This document shows, in pieces, positions 20,012 through 28,573 of a stretch of DNA of 64,000 nt. The notes below the pieces were generated by a model, which searched no databases, was not told where the DNA came from, and worked only from the letters and a program-made list of their open reading frames with translations. This DNA is from Pseudarthrobacter sp. NIBRBAC000502772 (GTDB lineage Bacteria; Actinomycetota; Actinomycetes; Actinomycetales; Micrococcaceae): positions 2,294,001-2,358,000 of the forward strand of contig NZ_CP041188.1 in assembly GCF_006517235.1 (NCBI RefSeq). Reading direction: 5' to 3'. Position numbers and translations under genes: made by a program. Position 1 is the stretch's first letter, and the number at the start of each line of letters is the position of its first letter.

Positions 20012-20039
20012 CACTATGTTACTCGTCAGTAACATAGTG
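20012..20039. promoter_or_regulatory. Perfect 12+12 bp inverted repeat, candidate operator of the fad operon
   Basis: CACTATGTTACT (20012-20023) and AGTAACATAGTG (20028-20039) are exact reverse complements around CGTC. The core TTACT-CGTC-AGTAA resembles operators of TetR-family acyl-CoA-responsive regulators. It lies between the thiolase gene and the stop of rnd, so it can only serve the fad genes. No regulator gene is adjacent. Confidence 0.7.
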
Positions 20040-20061
20040 TGCAAGGCTCGGTGAGGGGCGT

Positions 20062-21390
20062 TTATTCGGTGGCTGCGGTTGCCTTGGTTTCCTTGGCCGG
20101 CAGCGGTTGCGGATTGAGGAACGCGTCCGTGAGAAGCGGTGCCACCACGCCGATCTGCCATTCGCGGGCACCGAGAACGCGCAGCTCCGCGGCTACCGCT
20201 ACTTCGGTAATGTCCGACGGCGGACGCCACGCCACGCGGCGCAGATAGTCCGGCGTCAGCAGGTTCTCCACGGGAAGGTTCAGTTCCTCCGCCTTCTCCT
20301 GCAGGAGCGGACGGGCGGTGGACAGGCGTGCGGCGGCCTCGGGGTCCCGATCGGACCACACCCGCGGCGGGGGCGGTGCATTGGTGGGCAGGTGCAGCGG
20401 CGGAAGGTCCTCAAGATCGCGGGCAGCTGCGATGCACCGGAGCCAGCGGGGTGCCTCGCGCTGAGCCGCACGGCCATGGAAGCCCTTGGTGCCGAGCAGC
20501 TGGGGAACGGTGGACGGCATGGCCTTGGCGGCGGACACCAGGGCGGAATCTGGGATCAGCCGTCCCGGCGCCACATCGCGTTTCTGCGCCAGGGAATCGC
20601 GCTCCAGCCACATTTCGCGGACAGCGGCCAGCTGGCGCCGGTCACGGATCTGGTGCAGGCCCGACGTCTTGCGCCAGGGGTCAACCCGGGGAGGGGCGAC
20701 GCCGGCGGCAAGGATCGCGGCAAATTCCTGCTCGGCATATTCCAGCTTGCCGTCGGCCTGCAGCAGTTCGATGAGTTCTTCGCGCAGCTCGGTCAGGACT
20801 TCCACGTCCAGGGCGGCGTAGCGCAGCCACGGCTCGGGCAGCGGCCGCGTCGACCAGTCGGCAGCCGAATGTTCCTTCGCCAGGCCAAACCCGAGCAGCT
20901 GTTCGATGACGGCAGCCAGGCCAACGCGTGGCAGGCCGGCCAGCCGTGCGGCGAGCTCCGTATCAAAGAGCTTGTCCGGCCACATGCCCAGCTCCAGCAG
21001 GCAGGGCAGGTCCTGGCTGGCTGCATGCAGGATCCATTCCACGCCCTGGAGCGCATCGTTGATGATGGACAGGTTCTCGAACGGTTCAGGGTCGATCAGC
21101 CAGGTACCGGAGCCTTCGCGCCGGATCTGCACGAGGAACGCGCGCTGGCCGTACCGGAATCCTGAGGCCCGTTCTGCATCAACCCCTGCGGGCCCTGTTC
21201 CGGCGGCGATGGCTGCCGCGCACCGCTCCAGCCCGGACTGCGTTTCGATAACCAGTGGCACGCCGTCGCGCGGTGCATCGAGGTCAATGACTACGGGGAC
21301 CTGGCTGTCGAAGCCTTCCACCGTGATGTGGGGAGTGGTATCAGCAGCCGGAGCGCCGGCCGTGGTGTTTTCCGGAATATGAGGGGTCAT
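20062..21390 (-). CDS. rnd: Ribonuclease D family 3'-5' exonuclease with HRDC domain
   Basis: The 442-aa protein trims tRNA and other RNA 3' ends. The DEDD exonuclease domain starts with GVDAERASGFRYGQRAFLVQ (Asp71, Glu73), followed by WILHAASQDLPCL, FDTELAARLAG and RYAALDVEVLTEL (last Asp and the catalytic helix). An HRDC domain follows (~245-310), plus a C-terminal extension as in actinobacterial homologues. TAAACT lies 9 nt before the ATG, so the mRNA leader is very short or absent. It is followed downstream by the fad operator region. Confidence 0.93.
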   Translation of the reverse strand: MTPHIPENTTAGAPAADTTPHITVEGFDSQVPVVIDLDAPRDGVPLVIETQSGLERCAAAIAAGTGPAGVDAERASGFRYGQRAFLVQIRREGSGTWLIDPEPFENLSIINDALQGVEWILHAASQDLPCLLELGMWPDKLFDTELAARLAGLPRVGLAAVIEQLLGFGLAKEHSAADWSTRPLPEPWLRYAALDVEVLTELREELIELLQADGKLEYAEQEFAAILAAGVAPPRVDPWRKTSGLHQIRDRRQLAAVREMWLERDSLAQKRDVAPGRLIPDSALVSAAKAMPSTVPQLLGTKGFHGRAAQREAPRWLRCIAAARDLEDLPPLHLPTNAPPPPRVWSDRDPEAAARLSTARPLLQEKAEELNLPVENLLTPDYLRRVAWRPPSDITEVAVAAELRVLGAREWQIGVVAPLLTDAFLNPQPLPAKETKATAATE

Positions 21391-21421
21391 GATGCCTTCA
21401 GTTTACCGACAAGGGGCAGTC

Positions 21422-22072
21422 CTAGTTCCGGCGCCGGCGTGGAAGGGCCGTGACGCCGTCAGGCAGAGGAGGGAGGCCGGCGAACGTGCAGACCATGTCT
21501 GACCACGCCTCCAGATGGGCAGTAACGTCCGAGGACTCCGGTGTCCAGGAGGCGCGCAGCTCGATATCGATCGATCCGGGCCGGTCGGAAAGTGTTCCAA
21601 AGCTCTCCGACAGGACGCGCGTGGCGGTCCCGCCGGCCGCCCGGTAGGGGGCCTTGTGGTTCTCCAGCGCCTCGACCAGCCAGGTCCAGGCGACGGTGCC
21701 CAGCATTTCGTCGTTGCCCATTTCGGGCTCAAGCTGGGCCCGGATGTAGGTGACGATCCGGAATTCGCCGTCCCAGACTGCTGAGCCTTCGGGGTCGTGC
21801 AGCAGGATGAAGCGGCCCGTGGCCAGCTCGGTGTCGTCGCCGTCCTCGATGCCGGAGGCCGCCGCCAGGGCCATGGCGGCGGGCCCGTGGACCGGTGTTG
21901 TGCCGCTGCCCGGTCCGGGCGCCATGACCTCGGCCCCGAGGGCCACGGCGAACGGTGCCAGGCGCGCCGGGGCGGGAATTTCCGCCAGGCGCAGTTCACT
22001 TCGGCATTGGGCCTTCCGGAGGGTTCCCAAGGCGTGGAGAAAATCCGGGGGAACCTGGGCTAGTGCGTTCAC
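21422..22072 (-). CDS. DUF3000 domain protein
   Basis: This 216-aa cytosolic protein of an actinobacteria-restricted family has no known function. Recognisable stretches are FLHALGTLRKAQCRSELRL, VALGAEV, RFILLHDPEGSAVWDGEFR and AWTWLVEALE. In related genomes it lies next to rnd, as here (31 bp upstream of it), so a joint role in RNA metabolism is possible but only inferred. TAATCT sits exactly 6 nt before the GTG start and no ribosome-binding site is present, indicating leaderless translation. Confidence 0.85.
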   Translation of the reverse strand: MNALAQVPPDFLHALGTLRKAQCRSELRLAEIPAPARLAPFAVALGAEVMAPGPGSGTTPVHGPAAMALAAASGIEDGDDTELATGRFILLHDPEGSAVWDGEFRIVTYIRAQLEPEMGNDEMLGTVAWTWLVEALENHKAPYRAAGGTATRVLSESFGTLSDRPGSIDIELRASWTPESSDVTAHLEAWSDMVCTFAGLPPLPDGVTALPRRRRN

Positions 22073-22133
22073 CTTCGCAGATTACGCAACAGCAGGGGGC
22101 GGGCAGTGCAGGCTCGCCGTCGGCCGGTCCATG

Positions 22134-23261
22134 CTATCCGGCTTCCTTGCCCGCGTGGTGGGCCGCAAGTTCCCGTCGGATCGCGGCCACAAAGGCGTCG
22201 ACGTCCTCCTCGCTGGTGTCGAAGGAGCACATCCAGCGGACCTCGCGGGCGGTTTCATCCCAGTCGTAGAACCGGAAGGACTCGCGCAGGCGGTCAGCTA
22301 TGCCGGCCGGCAGGACGGCAAACACGCCGTTGGACTCCGTCTTCTGTGTGGGCTCGACGCCCTCGATCGTGTCCACCGCGGCGCGGAGGCGGGCGGCCAT
22401 GGCGTTGGCGTGCGACGCAGAACGGAGCCACAGGTCGCCTTCCAGCAGGGCGATGAACTGGGCGGACAGGAAGCGCATTTTCGAGGCCAGCTGCATGTTC
22501 ATCTTGCGCAGGAACTTCAGGCCGTGGGCCGCTTCGGGGTTCAGGGCCACCACCACTTCGCCGTACAGCAGCCCGTTTTTGGTGCCACCGAAGGAGAGGA
22601 TGTCCACGCCGGCGTCGCGCGTGAAAGCCCGCAGCGGCACGTCCAGGTGCGCGGCGGCGTTGGCCAGCCGCGCGCCGTCCATGTGGAGTTTCATGCCCTT
22701 GGCGTGGGCATGATCGGCAATAGCCCGGACCTCATCCGGGGTGTAGCAGGTGCCAAGCTCGGTGGTCTGCGTGATGGACACTGCCAGCGGCTGCGCCCGG
22801 TGCTCATCGCCCCAACCCCACGCCTCGCGGTCAATCAGCTCCGGCGTCAGCTTGCCGTCCGGGGTGGGGACATGCAGGAGTTTTATCCCGCCGATCCGTT
22901 CCGGAGCGCCGTTTTCGTCCATGTTGATGTGCGCCGTCGATGCGCACACCACAGCACCCCAGCGCGGGAGCAGCGACTGCAGGGACAGCACGTTGGCCCC
23001 CGTGCCGTTGAACACCGGGAAACATTCGATGCCAGCGCCGAAGTGATCCTCCATCAGCCCCTGCAGCCGTGCCGTGTAGTCATCCTCGCCGTAGGACACC
23101 TGGTGCCCTTCGTTGGCCGCCGCGAGGGCGGCCAGGACCTCGGGGTGCACACCGGAGTAGTTGTCCGAGGCGAAACCGCGGATGGACGCGTCATGCAGCC
23201 GGGCGGCGGGGTTTTCAAGCCGGGGGGCAGCATCTGCCGTAGTTGTCATTGCTTTGCTCAC
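22134..23261 (-). CDS. Low-specificity L-threonine aldolase-like PLP enzyme (beta-eliminating lyase family)
   Basis: This 375-aa fold-type I PLP enzyme shows SDNYSGVHPEVLAALAAAN at the N-terminus, the cofactor-binding Asp in LHMDGARLANAA and the Schiff-base Lys228 in SFGGTKNG. It cleaves L-threonine or allo-threonine to glycine and acetaldehyde; a related aromatic amino acid lyase cannot be excluded. TAGACT lies 6 nt before the GTG start with no clear ribosome-binding site, so the mRNA is probably leaderless; an ATG four codons in is an alternative start. Confidence 0.9.
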   Translation of the reverse strand: MSKAMTTTADAAPRLENPAARLHDASIRGFASDNYSGVHPEVLAALAAANEGHQVSYGEDDYTARLQGLMEDHFGAGIECFPVFNGTGANVLSLQSLLPRWGAVVCASTAHINMDENGAPERIGGIKLLHVPTPDGKLTPELIDREAWGWGDEHRAQPLAVSITQTTELGTCYTPDEVRAIADHAHAKGMKLHMDGARLANAAAHLDVPLRAFTRDAGVDILSFGGTKNGLLYGEVVVALNPEAAHGLKFLRKMNMQLASKMRFLSAQFIALLEGDLWLRSASHANAMAARLRAAVDTIEGVEPTQKTESNGVFAVLPAGIADRLRESFRFYDWDETAREVRWMCSFDTSEEDVDAFVAAIRRELAAHHAGKEAG

Positions 23262-23308
23262 GTTCTCAGTCTAGGGAGGTCGGGTCCGGCCGGTCAGGGT
23301 CCAGGAAG

Positions 23309-24085
23309 TCAGGGGATTTTGGGGTCAGGGGTCAGGGGCAGGCGCCGGCCGTTCAGTTCGGCTGCCGGGCGGCTGAACAGTCGGACGACGGCGGCGGCCA
23401 GGTCCTCGACGTCGGTGGCGCCGGCAAAGGTCCGTTCCGGGTGCGCCTTCCGGAGTTCCGCGCTCACGAGCGCTTTCACCACCAGGACGACGGCGGCGCC
23501 GCGCAAGGCGGTGCCCTCATCCGCAGCCTCGCGGGCCAGGCCCTCCGCCATCGCCAGTGTCCAGGTCTCGGCGGCGGCCTTCGCCGCCACATAGCTGGCC
23601 GTCGCCGCCGTGGGCTTGTCCACCGCGGTGGAGGACACCATGGCAAACCTTCCGGTTCGGGCGGCGGCCAGGTCGGTGTAAAAGACCCGGGAGACATTCC
23701 GGAGCGTGGTGATGGCGCCGCGCTCCAGGAAGTCCCAGTCGGCGTCGCTCTGGTCCGTGATGCCTTTGGCGCCGCGCCAGCCGCCCACGAGGTGGATGAC
23801 GCCGTCCATGGTCCCGGCGGTGTCCGTCAGGGTCTTCCGGAGGGCCTGGACGTCGGCGAGATCCGCAAGGTCGCACACCAGGGGAGTGACGCCGTCGCCC
23901 GCCTGCCTCGCAGCAGCGTGGATGCGCGTCCTGTCTGAGCCGACCGTGAACACCCGGAACCCCGCCTGGTACAACGCCCGGGCCACCGCGATCCCGGACG
24001 GACTGCTGCCGCCGGTGACCAGGACGTTCAGCCCGAGGGCATTATCCGGAACAGGTGCAACGCGCGGGGCGCCGGGTTCGCTCAC
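23309..24085 (-). CDS. Short-chain dehydrogenase/reductase (SDR)
   Basis: The 258-aa NAD(P)-dependent oxidoreductase has the cofactor motif VLVTGGSSPSGIA at residues 21-33, HLVGGW in place of NNAG, and the Ser/Tyr/Lys active site as MVSSTAVD...SYVAAKAA. The GTG start at 24085 overlaps the stop of the upstream DUF6421 gene (GTGA), so the two are coupled. The substrate is unknown. The longer in-frame extension lies inside the DUF6421 gene and is not real. Confidence 0.88.
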   Translation of the reverse strand: MSEPGAPRVAPVPDNALGLNVLVTGGSSPSGIAVARALYQAGFRVFTVGSDRTRIHAAARQAGDGVTPLVCDLADLADVQALRKTLTDTAGTMDGVIHLVGGWRGAKGITDQSDADWDFLERGAITTLRNVSRVFYTDLAAARTGRFAMVSSTAVDKPTAATASYVAAKAAAETWTLAMAEGLAREAADEGTALRGAAVVLVVKALVSAELRKAHPERTFAGATDVEDLAAAVVRLFSRPAAELNGRRLPLTPDPKIP

Positions 24086-25449
24086 AGCGCGGACGCTCCG
24101 GTGATGCCGGCGGTGGATTCGATGACTGGACGCATTTTCTTCTCCAAGGCTTCGTAGAACATGGACAGCGGAAATTCGTCGTCCAGCACCTGGTCGGTGA
24201 GGCCGCGGGGCGGACCGGCGACGGGAAGCGCGTCGGGGCCCTTGGCCCAGGCCGATGCGGGGTTGGGCGTGAGTGTGGCGGAGATCAGCTGGTACGCGGC
24301 AAGCCAATGGGCCATTTTCGGCCGGTCAATGGAGCGCCAGTAGAGCTCGTCGATCGAGGCGCCGAGGGCGATCACCGCGTCCGCCACGTGGTCCCAGTCG
24401 ATGCTGAGCCGGCTGTCGGTCCAGTGCAGGACGTGGTGCTGGTGCAGCCAGGCGAAGAGCAGCTGTCCGCCGAGCCCGTCGTAGTTGCGCACCCGGTTGC
24501 CGGTGATCGCGAAGCGGAAGATCCGGTCGAAGATGATGGCGTACTGCACCAGTTTCGCGTGCCGGCGTGCTTCCGGCCCGGCGTCTTCGTCCTGTTCGAT
24601 CCGGACGGATTCGCGGAAGGCTGTGAGGTCGCAGCGCAGTTCTTCCAGCGAATACAGGAAGTAGGGCATCCGCTGCTTGATCATGAACGGGTCAAAGGGC
24701 AGGTCGCCGCGCATGTGGGTCCGGTCATGGATCAGGTCCCACATCACAAACGTGGCCTCGGTCAGCTCCTGGTCGGCCAGGAGTTCCGCGGCGCCTGCGG
24801 GCAGGTCCAGGGAGGTGATGTCTGCGGCCGCGCGCAGGACCCGGCGGAACCGGGCAGCTTCACGGTCCGCGAAAATAGCGCCCCAGGTGAAGGTGGGTGT
24901 CGCACGGACAGCAACGGTTTCGGGGAACAGCACGGCCGAGTTGGTGTTGTAGCCGTGGGTGAAGTCCAGGAACCGGATGGGCACAAAGAGCTTGTTGGAA
25001 TAGTCCCCGGCCTCAAGGCCGGCCACAAAATCGGGCCAGATGACCTCGATCAGTACGGCCTCCACGAGCCGGCTGCTGCTTCCGTTCTGGGTATACATGG
25101 GGAAGATGACAACATGCTGCAGGCCGTCCTGGCGCTGCAGCTGGGGCTGGAACGCCAGCAGCGATGCGAGGAAGTCCGGGACGGCGAATCCAGCCGTGGC
25201 CCACGCCTGGAAATCAGCGACGACGGCGTCAAGGTAGGCCGCGTCGTGCGGGAACAGCGGTGCCAGTTCGGCAAGCGACTCCATGATGGCGGCAACCTGC
25301 AGGGCTGCCTCGGCGTGATGGCCGGCATCAGGCACGGAGCCGTCCTGGACCTGCAGTGCCTGCAGGGATTCGGCGGCGCTCCTGAGGCGGAGCCAGGCGG
25401 GATTTTCGGCGGTGATCCTCGTAGGGGCCACGGTCACGGTGACGGTCAT
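24082..25449 (-). CDS. DUF6421 family protein
   Basis: The 455-aa cytosolic protein of unknown function has no recognised catalytic motif. Notable stretches are VVIFPMYTQNGSSSRLVEAVLIEVIWPDF, HDRTHMRGDLPFDPFMIKQRMPYF (His, Asp and Arg rich) and LFAWLHQHHVLHWTD; the conserved His/Asp clusters would suit a metal site. I chose the ATG at 25449 with AAAGG upstream over an ATG 54 bp earlier. It forms an overlapping pair with the SDR, which argues for a shared small-molecule pathway; that is inference. Confidence 0.75.
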   Translation of the reverse strand: MTVTVTVAPTRITAENPAWLRLRSAAESLQALQVQDGSVPDAGHHAEAALQVAAIMESLAELAPLFPHDAAYLDAVVADFQAWATAGFAVPDFLASLLAFQPQLQRQDGLQHVVIFPMYTQNGSSSRLVEAVLIEVIWPDFVAGLEAGDYSNKLFVPIRFLDFTHGYNTNSAVLFPETVAVRATPTFTWGAIFADREAARFRRVLRAAADITSLDLPAGAAELLADQELTEATFVMWDLIHDRTHMRGDLPFDPFMIKQRMPYFLYSLEELRCDLTAFRESVRIEQDEDAGPEARRHAKLVQYAIIFDRIFRFAITGNRVRNYDGLGGQLLFAWLHQHHVLHWTDSRLSIDWDHVADAVIALGASIDELYWRSIDRPKMAHWLAAYQLISATLTPNPASAWAKGPDALPVAGPPRGLTDQVLDDEFPLSMFYEALEKKMRPVIESTAGITGASAL

Positions 25450-25564
25450 GGTGCGACTGCCTTTCTCATTGCTTGGGGCATCTACGGCGAGCGTAGCAAG
25501 CAACCAGAGTCCCTAACTCAAATAGAGCCTGAGCATAAGAGACTCTCGGGCTCGAAGCACCTCG

Positions 25565-25591
25565 TGGCGCCGCCAGATATAGGCGGAGCCA
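25565..25591 (-). terminator. Hairpin downstream of msrB, possible terminator
   Basis: Arms TGGCGCCGCC and GGCGGAGCCA (9 of 10 pairs) flank a 7-nt loop, 13 bp past the msrB stop. There is no T-run, so its role is uncertain. Confidence 0.35.
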
Positions 25592-25603
25592 CGGCTGGCG
25601 GAC

Positions 25604-26113
25604 TCAGGCCTCCGTGGATTCTTCCCCGGCAGCGCCGCGCGGCACCAGCTTCAGCGACACCGAATTGATGCAGAAGCGCTGGTCCGTGGGCGTGCCGTAG
25701 CCCTCACCCTCAAATACGTGGCCCAGGTGTGAATCACAGTGCGCGCACCGTACCTCCACCCGCTTCATACCGAGCGTCCGGTCGTGGATGTATCGGACGG
25801 TGCCTTCGGCGAGCGGTGCCCAGAAGGACGGCCAGCCACAATGCGAGTCGAATTTTTCGTTGCTCCGGAAGAGCTCGGTGCCACAGGCACGGCATTGGTA
25901 GACACCCTCCGTATGGGTGTCCACGTACTCACCGGTGAAGGGGCGCTCCGTACCCGCCTGCCGCAGCACGTGGTATTCCTCCGGTGTGAGTTCCTGCCGC
26001 CACTCGGCGTCGGATTTCCGGTAGGCGGGTTCCGCAGCGACGGCGTCAGCGGCCGGACCGGGGACGGAATCCGTGGCCTTGTTCTCGAAGATGCTCTTAC
26101 CAAAGATGCTCAT
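25604..26113 (-). CDS. msrB: Peptide-methionine (R)-S-oxide reductase
   Basis: This 169-aa enzyme repairs oxidised methionine in proteins. The zinc ligands are CRAC (Cys74, Cys77) and CAHC (Cys123, Cys126), and the catalytic Cys148 is in RFCINSVSL. The substrate motif HCGWPSFW is at 91-98. The N-terminal ~30 residues form a variable, Ala-rich extension without signal-peptide character, so the enzyme is cytosolic. It lies 14 bp downstream of an uncharacterised gene on the same strand. Confidence 0.95.
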   Translation of the reverse strand: MSIFGKSIFENKATDSVPGPAADAVAAEPAYRKSDAEWRQELTPEEYHVLRQAGTERPFTGEYVDTHTEGVYQCRACGTELFRSNEKFDSHCGWPSFWAPLAEGTVRYIHDRTLGMKRVEVRCAHCDSHLGHVFEGEGYGTPTDQRFCINSVSLKLVPRGAAGEESTEA

Positions 26114-26127
26114 AGTCAGCTCAACGC

Positions 26128-26619
26128 TCAGGAGTCGCCGATAAATCCCGAACCGGCATACAGGTGGAGTACGGGGAGCCCCAACTGGTCCTGGGCTTTG
26201 TTGGCCCAGTCCGTGTGGAACGTATCCGCCACTGCGTGCGGACGGGTGATCACCACTGCCTGGGCTGCGCCGAGTTCCTTGACCTTGGCCACGAGGCCTT
26301 TGACGGCCCCGCCGTCCACTACCTCGCCCGTTACCCCTGCGCCCAGCCCCTCCAAGGCGGCAAGCGAGACGGCCAGCGTCTCTGCAGCCTCGGCCCGTTC
26401 AACGGTGGGGTCCGGGGCGTGGGCGGTCAGTTCGCGGAACGCCTTAGCAACGTCCAGGAGGGAGAGATTCTCAAGGAAATCCACCAGCAGATGCCGTTCA
26501 GTGTTCCCTGGAACCAGTAGGACAAGGGGAGTGTCCTGCCCGTCCACCAGGCGTTCTATGTTGACGCGGTCGTCCGCGCCCAGGGGTTCTTCGGTCAGGA
26601 TGACGATTGGATCGCTCAT
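26128..26619 (-). CDS. Hypothetical protein, 163 aa (Rossmann/UspA-like in appearance)
   Basis: I do not recognise the family. The sequence alternates beta strands and helices: PIVILTEEPL, TPLVLLVPGN, AQAVVITRPHAVAD. It ends DQLGLPVLHLYAGSGFIGDS. This pattern resembles universal-stress-protein or other Rossmann-like folds but lacks a clear ATP motif. TAGGCT lies 6 nt before the ATG, indicating a leaderless mRNA. It precedes msrB by 14 bp, so the two are probably cotranscribed, which hints at a stress role. Confidence 0.7.
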   Translation of the reverse strand: MSDPIVILTEEPLGADDRVNIERLVDGQDTPLVLLVPGNTERHLLVDFLENLSLLDVAKAFRELTAHAPDPTVERAEAAETLAVSLAALEGLGAGVTGEVVDGGAVKGLVAKVKELGAAQAVVITRPHAVADTFHTDWANKAQDQLGLPVLHLYAGSGFIGDS

Positions 26620-26775
26620 GGCATCAGCCTAGTCGTGCGCACCGGCGCCTGCATCCATTTGGGCCGCACGGTGCGCGCGGTGTCATGAGCGCGGCGTCCC
26701 CGGGGCCGGCAGAATTTCGGTGCCACGTGCCGGACGGAATATGGTCAACCCGTCTGCGGCAGTAAGAATGGTTCC

Positions 26776-28041
26776 ATGGCACCTTCCACGCGCACCTCCA
26801 CGTTGACGGCGGCAGTTCCGACCCAGGCCGACGGCCGCATGTCGCTGCGCGCCAAATGGGCGCTCGGCGGCGTCATTGGCGGCGGGGCCCTTGCTGGCCT
26901 GCTGGCCACAGGCTCCTCCGCGCTGGCGCTTTATTTTGCCCGGCGTGTGATTACTCCCGTCCGGCAGCGGACGGCGGACCAGGAAGTCCTCGCCGTGATC
27001 CGGGAAGGGGGCGGCCGCCAGGTCATCCTGACAGCCACTCCGGAGACCACTGTGGAGGGCGTCTATGGGTTGTTTTTCGACGGCGGGAAGGGGCACGCCC
27101 GGATCGGGCGGATCGTGTCCTATTCGCCGGCGGACGGCACGGTCCTGCGCGAAGTGGAAGCCGTCTATGCCGGCGATCTTGATACGGCCCGCCGCGGATG
27201 GTGGAGCGGTGCGCTTTACCCGGATCCCGCCACGGCCGGCTTTGCGGCCGAGGACGTACTGATTGAGGTCGACGGCGGCACGGCACCGGCATGGCTGGTC
27301 CGGGCCGGCGGGACGTCCCGGACCTGGGCAATCATGGTTCACGGCCGCGGGGCAACCCGCCAGGAGGCCCTCCGGGCGGTAGGTCCCGCCCTCGAACTGG
27401 GGCTCACCAGCCTGCTTGTCTCGTACCGGAACGACGGGTTGGCGCCATCGGCCGAGGACGGCCGGTACGGCCTGGGATCCACGGAATGGCGTGACATAGA
27501 GGCCGCCATCGAGTTTGCCCTGGCCAATGGCGCCGAGGAAATTGTTCTCTTCGGCTGGTCCATGGGTGGTGCCATCTGCCTGCAGACGGCCGATCTCTCG
27601 CCCCACCGTCACCTGATCCGGGCCATGGTCCTGGACGCGCCTGTCATCAACTGGGTCAATGTGCTGGCCCACCATGCGCAGATCAACCGCATTCCGTCCC
27701 TCGTTGGCCGCTACGGGCAACTGATGCTGGGCCACCCCGTGGGCCGCAGGCTCACCGGACTGGCCGCACCCGTGGACCTCAAGGCCATGGACTGGGTGGC
27801 GCGCGCCGTGGAGGTCCGGACGCCCACCCTGATCATCCACAGCGTTGATGACGAGTACGTTCCCTACGAACCCTCCGCCCTTCTGGCGGAGCGGAATCCG
27901 GACATGGTCACGTTCGAAACGTTCAATCACGCCAGGCACACGAAGGAATGGAATGTCGATCCCGAGCGCTGGGAGAACCTGATCAAGGCGTGGCTGCGGC
28001 CCCAGTTGGCTCCGCGGCTTAACCCCGGGCAGAACCGCTAA
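26776..28041 (+). CDS. Membrane-anchored alpha/beta hydrolase
   Basis: In this 421-aa protein residues ~27-52 form a hydrophobic, Gly/Ala-rich membrane anchor (LGGVIGGGALAGLLATGSS). The hydrolase domain has the oxyanion stretch AIMVHGRGATR, the nucleophile elbow GWSMGG (Ser262), an acid in IIHSVDDEYVP and a His in FNHARHTKEW. It is a peptidase- or esterase-like serine hydrolase of unknown substrate. TAAGAAT lies ~6 nt before the ATG, so the mRNA may be leaderless. Its end overlaps the convergent ybaK gene by 4 bp. Confidence 0.85.
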   Translation: MAPSTRTSTLTAAVPTQADGRMSLRAKWALGGVIGGGALAGLLATGSSALALYFARRVITPVRQRTADQEVLAVIREGGGRQVILTATPETTVEGVYGLFFDGGKGHARIGRIVSYSPADGTVLREVEAVYAGDLDTARRGWWSGALYPDPATAGFAAEDVLIEVDGGTAPAWLVRAGGTSRTWAIMVHGRGATRQEALRAVGPALELGLTSLLVSYRNDGLAPSAEDGRYGLGSTEWRDIEAAIEFALANGAEEIVLFGWSMGGAICLQTADLSPHRHLIRAMVLDAPVINWVNVLAHHAQINRIPSLVGRYGQLMLGHPVGRRLTGLAAPVDLKAMDWVARAVEVRTPTLIIHSVDDEYVPYEPSALLAERNPDMVTFETFNHARHTKEWNVDPERWENLIKAWLRPQLAPRLNPGQNR

Positions 28042-28535
28042 AGTGTGTGCGTGCCGATGGCGGCTGTCACGGCGGACGTCAGCCGGATAAGGTCCGCTGG
28101 CGCAAGCTCAACGTCCAGTCCGCGTTTGCCACCGGAAACCAGCATCGTCCCCAGATTGAGGGCGCTGCTGTCCACCACCGTGGGCGATGTCTGGCGCTGG
28201 CCCAGCGGCGAGATCCCGCCGAGGACGTAGCCGGTGCGGCGTTCCGCAGCCGCGGGGTCCGCCATCGAAGCCTTCTTGGCGCCAAGGGCGGCCGCGAAGG
28301 CCTTCAGGTCAAGGTTTCCGCTGACCGGCACAACCCCCACGGCCAGCCGGCCTTCCACTTCGACCATGAGGGTTTTGAAGACCTTTTCGGGAGCGATGCC
28401 TAGGGCTTCGGCGGCTTCCGTGCCGTAGCTGGCTGCTGAGGGATCGTGGGCATACGGATGCAGCACAAAGGGAACGCCGGCTGCAGCCAGTGCGGCTGTG
28501 GCCGGCGTTCCGTTTGACGAACTTTTGCGTCCCAA
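28038..28535 (-). CDS. ybaK: Cys-tRNA(Pro)/Cys-tRNA(Cys) deacylase YbaK
   Basis: This 165-aa trans-editing protein hydrolyses mischarged aminoacyl-tRNA. Family marks are VFKTLMVEVEGRLAVGVVPV, AAALGAKKASMADP, TGYVLGGISPLGQ and VVDSSAL. The start is a TTG at 28535; no alternative ATG or GTG lies close downstream without removing conserved sequence. Its 3' end overlaps the convergent hydrolase gene by 4 bp. Confidence 0.92.
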   Translation of the reverse strand: MGRKSSSNGTPATAALAAAGVPFVLHPYAHDPSAASYGTEAAEALGIAPEKVFKTLMVEVEGRLAVGVVPVSGNLDLKAFAAALGAKKASMADPAAAERRTGYVLGGISPLGQRQTSPTVVDSSALNLGTMLVSGGKRGLDVELAPADLIRLTSAVTAAIGTHTL

Positions 28536-28573
28536 GCGTTCAGTTTCCGATCCGGAGCCAGGAGGTCAGCTGA

